Origin: Ramazzottius varieornatus
Taxonomy: Eukaryota; Tardigrada; Eutardigrada; Parachela; Ramazzottiidae
Assembly: GCA_001949185.1 (NCBI GenBank)
Contig: BDGG01000019.1
Coordinates: 12,116-63,607, forward strand
DNA length: 51,492 bases
Direction of reading: 5' to 3'
A program made the position numbers and the translations under genes. The notes under the pieces were generated by a model, which was not told the DNA's origin, made no database searches, and saw only the letters and a program-made list of their open reading frames with translations. Shown one piece after another: positions 45,446 through 51,492 of the stretch (positions within the stretch are counted from its first letter, which is position 1; each line of letters begins with the position of its first letter).

Positions 45446-47781
45446 CTGTTGGTCCTTTTCAAAGTTCGGACTGCGTCAATATTTTCCAATTATTGATTAA
45501 TGATCATTTCCTTACTTAAAAGATGCCGACAGCGTCCAGGAAAACTTTTTGGCGTGTCGATCGATACATCGTGTTTTGCTGACGAAGCGTCTCCTTCGTC
45601 GGGAATAACACCGGCTTTGCCTATCACGCAAATATAAGTACAAGATAAACTTCAGCCAAACCCTTTTGGTCAGGTGCGTTACTTCCCGCAGGGTCTGTTT
45701 TCCAGTGAGGCACGCACCACACTGGACTGTACAAAACGAAGAGACCGTCTATCGCGATGATGATGACTGGATGAGTATTTTTTGACAAAATAGCGTAGGT
45801 CGATAATACGATTATAATCCAATATTCCAATTATCGAACATACTGTAGTCGCAAAACCGATGGTTAAAAAAATACAGGTCCCTGGATATTGCTTCCTCGC
45901 ACAAGATATTGGAAGTACTGCAGAAAAGGAGAAGGTCTTAGAGTTAACCTAATGAATCCAATTTGGTCTCTTCCAGTGGCGGAGTGCGGCATACTGGGCC
46001 ATTTTAGACTAGCAGCTTATGTTTCCTCCGCACACATAATCGTATAATAAGACACACTTGAGAATGTGTCAAAGCAGCACGCTATAAACAGTTAAACACG
46101 ACTGGGCCGATTGACATGACTGAACACGGAGAGATTTGGAATAGGAACACCTGAAGCAGCCAAGTACCCAAACCAGTTTTTGCTCGCAACGTACAAGCAG
46201 TTTAGTGCAGTCATGCGCAGAACAAAGAAGCTAAGCGGCTCAGCCTCGATAATTGGATGATCTCATTTACAGAAGGGATCAAGATTTAACACTGAAAAGG
46301 CGGAAGAACTACCATGCTGGATGGTGATCAACCCTGGCGGAATATGGAAGACCAAGCTACTCTTACAGGAAGGGAATGAACACGTCCATCTCCTAACTGG
46401 GTGGGCGTTTCCTCAACCATTTCTGTTCCAGCAATCGACCGTAGCACGTTATACGATCCCGCTGTCGAGTACGACGGATCTTCTCATGATGCTCGATCGC
46501 AGTACATATGACTCGAGGTTTGCTGTACTTACCGCTTGCAGGGTGCCGCCAGCGTTCGCCGTACATCCGTAGATGACGGCAGTGTTGAGTCGACTTGTGA
46601 AGCTTTTCGGATTTATATGTCAAGTAATAAAACAATATTGCTTTCATCGGTGAACAGCTCGGTGTCATTCGGCAGAAGTGCCATAAATTTTTGCCCGATA
46701 GATTCATCAAAAAACGCTGGGCAGTTCGACCTGCCGGCTCGCCGCTCGTGTCAAACCATGGAACTCAATGAGTATTTAACACTTTCAGCACGATCGTTTT
46801 CATGTTTGCAGAATACTGCCGTCCTCTTTGTGTGTACAGGAATTCTATTGGCTGGTACCGTGTTCGGAGGCTGGTCCAACCAATAGGCAATTTTCGAAAT
46901 TTCAAAATTCGGATAATTGGCAGGCCATGAACGCCAAATCTCAAGAGGGAGAACTGGTTGTCTTGATTTTCTTCTGACCGCACTGATGACTACAAAATTT
47001 ATCCCAGGCTCGGCTTCGATAGATAAGACTGTCCCCAGTGCTCCAGTTTTTTTACCAAGCGAACAGCGTGCACGTGTCTCGCGCGAAGAGACGAAACACC
47101 AAATTTCACCAAAACCACCCGAAACCGTAGAAAAAATTTCCAGCGTGCTGGGGTTCTGCTGACCACTGGCCATTAGTGTTGCTTTGGTGAGAAGACCGAG
47201 TACATGCAAACAAAAAGACCCAGAACCGAAAGACCAAAAGCAAAAACTGGGAGGTGAATAAAACTGAGTGATTGTATACACAAAGAGGACGGTCGTACGC
47301 AGAGTGTTGAGAGTGTGATGATGTACTTGCCTCTGTCCCATGCTGTCTCCATTCCGAAGAACCAACTTGATCCGATGTGGGACCTAGTCAGGAGGGTCGG
47401 CAATTGGCCACGAAATTTCTCCCCGTTGGTTTGAGGACTGAAAAACCATATAAAATAAAAAGCTCGTATTAGGCGGCCCAGTTTTCTTCGAACGATCGTT
47501 ATTATCCCCCTGCGGTTTACGACAGTTTAACCACAACAGCTTTCGGGGATGAAGTGATTTGTTGCATGAAGCAATGTTGAGGAACACCACGTGGTCGCCG
47601 GCAGGGCAGCACCTTCTTTCAAGTATTTCTGTAGTTTCGCAGTTTTGCTACGATCATTTTTGCGCGTACTCGTACTGTAAATTAGTTTCACTCTTACCTA
47701 CTTTGATCCCACAATTTCCTGTTTCTCCTTTATCCAGTTTTCAGGTTCTGCTTCGTCTTGAAACTAGGGTGCAACTAGCGT
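45446..47781. other. Intergenic, no gene assigned
   Basis: No supported gene. The region contains a spaced inverted repeat (46819-46838 with 47273-47292), and the right end should contain the PPCS promoter. Confidence 0.4.
46819..47292. repeat. Spaced 20-bp inverted repeat
   Basis: CCGTCCTCTTTGTGTGTACA at 46819-46838 and TGTATACACAAAGAGGACGG at 47273-47292 are reverse complements with one mismatch, about 435 bp apart. They could be the ends of a mobile element with no recognised coding sequence. Confidence 0.5.
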
Positions 47782-50667
47782 ATGATGGATGAGCTGGACA
47801 AGGCATGGCTGGAGATATGCGGTCGAAGGAGCGAAGAGCTGACACCAGCGCTGCAGTCGGTTGAAGCATTCTGTTCGGCATTTCCTACAAAGCAGAAATG
47901 CGTGTTGATCACAGTAAGAAGTCACGCGAATGCCTTCTTTCTTTACGTAATTGGAACTTCTTTTTCCAGAGCGGAGGAACGAGAGTGCCGTTGGAGAGGA
48001 ACGCCGTACGATACATCCAGAATTTCAGCACGGGCATGCGGGGTGCGAGATCGGCGGAGCAATTTCTCCAGCTGGGCTACGCCGTCATCTTCCTCCATTC
48101 CAAGCACTCTGCTCTCCCTTGGCAGTGGAATTTTCATCTCGATTCTTTGACTGATCTAGAGGATCATGCCGGTCCAGGGCGAACCGATAAAGAAATTCGA
48201 GAAGAGGCCGACAAACGCTTAGAACTGGGAACAGAGGTAAAACTGTTCGAAGACTGGAAAATAGAAAGTACTGTAACATATAAACTGTCGTACCATACCG
48301 TGTCGTCATCAACAGCTGATCACAGTAGGCCGAGCTCTGACCAGGAAGTCTCATGACATTAGACTGCGTGCGCAAAATTAATCTACCGCTTACATTTGCC
48401 CTTTCACACTACGACTGTCACATTTGGTCCGGACCGACTCCACCCCGACTTCGGCCAATACCGAAATGTGAGCCGTCAGCCGTCATGTGAGCAGCTGATG
48501 GCTCACAAACTCGGTGATGAAATGTAAGAACGACGAACGGAAATTTCCACCCCGCACATGTTTTTGAATTTCCGCTGACTCCGGTCATTAGAACAGCAAC
48601 ATCGGGAATTAAGACGCAACGGAAGTGCCCAAGTTTTGATATGTAGTTTGATTCAAATACCGGTATAACCATAGCAAGAAGAAGGCCGCCTTCTAAATCC
48701 TTGATCTTTCGGTGCTTCTATAGTGAAAAAATTCTGTGCTCGTGCGTTTTGGCTAGGAATGGCGGACGATGGATGGAACGGACTCGATCTCCTGTGGGAA
48801 GCAGCGCTTTCCCGTGAGTCGGCTGATGCAGACTTATCCGATGTCGTCAGCTCCCTACCAGTTGAAAGTACGGTTCTGTGATCGGCAGTCAAGCTCACAG
48901 AGCGAACGCTTACTTTGATTAGCTTTCTGAGCAGGAGGGCGGTATTCCGGCGCAGACGTGGATGGGCTGTTGCCTTCGACACATTCTGTAATCAAGCAAA
49001 TATACAGGCTGGACGTCTCTTCATGATACTGCTAACAGATGCTGACGATACCTTGGTTATCCAAGTTTCCAGCGCGAGCTTCCGGCGCATTCTGCCCTCC
49101 GTTTAACGTATGTTCCACATCTATTTCAACAAGTATAGTTCCCACCTTCGTTAGCAGGAAGATCAAAATAAAAGAAAGCGATACTTACGGTTAACTCGGT
49201 TGTCAATGCGGTGATGAACCCGCGGAAGCGAAACATTCGTGTCAGCTGAGCTGACAACCGACGAGCTATCGTCCCATTCTTCTGCCGCCGTCTTTCCGGT
49301 AACCATCTTGGTAGCGGTCGGGGTGAGTCCGCTTTCTTTCATAGATGGAAGTTCTGCAGAGTCTGGATGTTGGAGGGTGGCAAAGGCTAGCAGAAGATCA
49401 GTTTACTAATCAGAAAACGGAAAATCCGAACTGTGAGATGACGAAATGTGACGGATGCTCGCAGTTGCGCACGTGAAAAGCAAGATGCTCACGTTTCCGT
49501 CACCAAAACCACAACAAAGGTCGATTTAGGGCGGAGTTGATTCGGTCAAATGTGAGAGATTATGTGAAAGTTCGAAATTTGATCGGATGATTGATTTTGC
49601 GCACAGTCCCTATTGCAGTATCTGCCTGAAGCACCATCGTAGCCCCTACCCAATGCTGTCCGCAGTGACGTATTTGCGGCGGTTGGCGCCTACGAGAATA
49701 CTGTAATGCTTCATGAACTTCGCGAAATATGTCATCATACGCGCACAGTTGAATACCGGTCCGGAAATCTCGCCTTACGAACCCCCTAAGGGATCATTCG
49801 CGCGTACAATGACGCGTTTCGCGAAGTTCATGAAGCATTACAGTAATTGTTTTCCTGTGCAGGAAGGAATTCGTCCCGGATTTCTGCGTTCTGGAGTACT
49901 TCCTGTTCAAGAACGATTTTATCGTTTCTTTTTTCTTCTAGGTTGGAACTTTCCACTCAGCCATCAGTTCGATAAATCGTTTTCGAAGCCACACCTGCAA
50001 AGTGGAATATCAGGACCTGGATGAATACCTGTTCTTCTTGAGGAAAATTCCGGAAATGATGGACAAGAGCTTCACTGTCCCACTGTTATACCTGGCTGCA
50101 GCAGTATCCGATTTTCACATTCCCTGGGAAGAACTGGTGAGAGCTTCTCAGATAGACCTTCCTCTGTCATAATGTTGAGTTTGAAACAACCGATTGGCTT
50201 CTTCCTTCCCAGTTGGAGCACAAAATTCAGTCTTCCGATGGTGGACTGAATCTGCACTTGAAACCTGTCCCAAAGTTCCTCAGATGCCTAAGAGCATGGA
50301 CCCCGAAGGCCCTTATCGTCGGGTTCAAGGTTCGTGAGCTTACTACTATATTGAAATCTGCAGTTCGTGTGCAGGTCTGAGAAAATGTCTTCTGTAGCTG
50401 GAAACCGACGAAGATAGTTTGAGACAGAAGGCCCAAAAATCCATGGAGAAATACGACCTGGACGCGGTGGTGGCGAACGAACTAGGCACTCGCTACGCGA
50501 AGGTCCTGCTTATGAGACGTCAAGGTTTCAAAACACTTGAGATTTTAGATAAGAACCTCGAGAAGATTCCGACGGAGTGTCTCGAAGAGCAGATCGTGGG
50601 TGAAGTGAATGTATTGCTCACCGAAAAAGTTTTAACCACGACACAGAGCGAAACTACAGTCCATTGA
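47782..50667 (+). CDS. PPCS: Phosphopantothenoylcysteine synthetase (CoA biosynthesis)
   Basis: Five exons, 47782-47913, 47970-48236, 49942-50136, 50213-50329 and 50398-50667, all phase 0, 326 residues against about 311 in the human enzyme. Recognisable blocks in order: [13 protein letters not shown] (nucleotide-binding loop), [78 protein letters not shown] and VVANEL. It joins 4'-phosphopantothenate and cysteine using a nucleotide triphosphate (ATP in eukaryotes) in the cytosol, the second step of coenzyme A synthesis, as a dimer. The start is one of two ATGs (47782, 47785). The 1.7-kb intron 2 carries an inverted-repeat element and a possible antisense mini-gene. A poly(A) signal follows at 50748. 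Confidence 0.95.
48753..49306 (-). CDS. Possible small antisense gene nested in PPCS intron 2
   Basis: Exons 49306-49189, 48985-48914, 48875-48859 (17 nt) and 48791-48753 close in phase with good signals (the first donor is GTAAGT), giving about 81 residues starting [16 protein letters not shown] and ending VPSIVRHS. The first exon looks convincingly coding; the short later exons are uncertain, and reading through the third would stop after a few codons. Unknown family. Exon 1 could instead belong to a longer gene whose other exons I missed. Confidence 0.35.
49699..49845. repeat. Inverted-repeat element, single copy in the window
   Basis: TACTGTAATGCTTCATGAAC at the left and GTTCATGAAGCATTACAGTA at the right are perfect inverted repeats, extending inward through CTTCGCGAAA / TTTCGCGAAG. 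Length 147 bp, non-coding, in PPCS intron 2. Confidence 0.9.
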
Positions 50668-50747
50668 GTTTGAGAGAAACAACTTTACATGCGGAAGTTG
50701 AACAGTCAACATACAGCGTATGATTTTTGTATGCCTTTGTCGTCGAC

Positions 50748-50753
50748 AATAAA
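50748..50753 (+). terminator. PPCS: Poly(A) signal of PPCS
   Basis: AATAAA, 80 bp past the PPCS stop codon, within a typical 3' UTR distance. Confidence 0.7.
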
Positions 50754-51492
50754 TCTGTGAGCAAAAATTAATGAAGGATCAGCATGAGCACTACTCAGTT
50801 TGGACTTCGTCTTCGAATTCTAGATCGCCGTTCCCGTCCGGGAAGTTGAGAACGCCGATGCCTTCCGAAAGTCACTGAGCACTAACAAGAAAGAGTGCTT
50901 CACTTTGGAGAAATTCAGTTCGCTGATTCTCTCGCTCCGAATGTCGTCCGAGATCTCGGTCACAAAGAACTTTCTGCAACACGAAAAAAAGTTTATCGTC
51001 AACTTTCAGAAGAACTCTGTGCCGACATTCATTCCGACGATTCGAAAAAGCGTAAAAAACGCCTCATTCGAGTGTTGTTCGTAAGTCATGAAAGGGCGAT
51101 GGATCTTGTCGGTGCCAACGTGGACGTCTGTTCGGTGATCGGAAGCCTCACGAACAATGCTTCGGGTGCCCAAAATCTTGTACTCGTACCGTTTCCCCAA
51201 ACGGAATTGTAAATCTCCCCAGTGCGCCACCCTTATTGGTGCAATCAACTGAATCAAGCTTTTCCCTACGAACTTGAGTTTCTCCTTGGCCAAAAGATTT
51301 TTACAGGCCGTTGGTAAACAGCTTGAAACAGTAACTTCGCCAGGACCGAGTACTTTCGGGTTTCGACCAAAACCTTGAAAGCTTGCAGGATGTTTTGGGC
51401 TCTCAGAAAGCTACCTCAGTAGGAACGGAGCAATTGATCAGGCTGCTGCATTTGCCTTGATTGGCATCTCACGAGGGGAATTTTCCAATCCG
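50754..51492. other. Right edge, gene content uncertain
   Basis: Both strands hold open stretches at 50.8-51.3 kb. On the minus strand, a TTGCAG acceptor near 50977 opens a stretch containing KFFVTEISDDIRSERI, perhaps a 3' exon of a gene entering from the right; a plus-strand stretch (50895-51212) overlaps it. I could not choose between them. GTGCGCCAC at 51222 hints at a decayed family A palindrome. Confidence 0.3.

Noticed and set aside
46751-47365. Open stretch of 204 codons on the minus strand
   Set aside because: It spans an inverted-repeat block and its composition does not look like protein; it lacks splice or domain support.
50820-51293. Three overlapping open stretches at the right edge
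   Set aside because: Neither strand gives a recognisable domain, and the candidate splice joins did not close convincingly, so no gene was called.

Overview
This is nuclear DNA from an animal. The genes are split by many short spliceosomal introns (GT..AG, mostly 50-450 bp), and the recognisable proteins are metazoan: a Shaker-type potassium channel, two syntaxin-like SNAREs, a lysosomal chitobiase, a membrane-anchored cholinesterase/neuroligin-family esterase, a KIF21-type kinesin and phosphopantothenoylcysteine synthetase. Compact spacing (about 370-500 bp between neighbours), moderate GC and secreted low-complexity proteins suggest a small-genome invertebrate. A tardigrade or other small ecdysozoan is my best guess, but nothing in the window proves it. 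All exon coordinates were read by eye from splice signals plus frame and phase closure.

Layout. Positions 1.5-11.9 kb hold four minus-strand genes in a row (5' to 3': chitobiase CTBS, syntaxin-like A, syntaxin-like B, Kv1-like channel). From about 12.8 to 20.7 kb there are three plus-strand genes for secreted proteins: a four-exon Pro/Ser/Thr-rich protein, a Gly/Ser/Tyr-rich protein and a Met/Pro-rich protein with a 60-bp tandem repeat. A hAT transposase (minus) lies at 21.0-22.8 kb. A ten-exon transmembrane esterase (plus) occupies 24.6-29.1 kb and contains a 49-bp assembly gap. Positions 29.1-34.6 kb are repeat-rich, with miniature inverted-repeat elements, a hAT-derived block and one possible 65-residue gene. 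A PAN/apple-like protein (plus, frame disrupted near its end) precedes the KIF21-like gene (minus, 35.5-41.75 kb, first exon not found). Positions 41.9-47.8 kb are mostly unassigned. PPCS (plus) fills 47.8-50.7 kb, and its large intron may hold a tiny antisense gene.

The channel, the two SNARE-like proteins, the esterase and the kinesin would all suit secretory or neuronal cells, but they are not an operon and I see no evidence of shared control. The most striking feature is repetitive: a roughly 60-110 bp near-perfect palindrome (core arms AAGTGGCGCAC / GTGCGCCACTT) occurs at least 16 times, mostly in introns or close to genes and several times as adjacent pairs. Two further inverted-repeat families (about 170 bp and about 200 bp) and at least two single inverted-repeat elements are also present.
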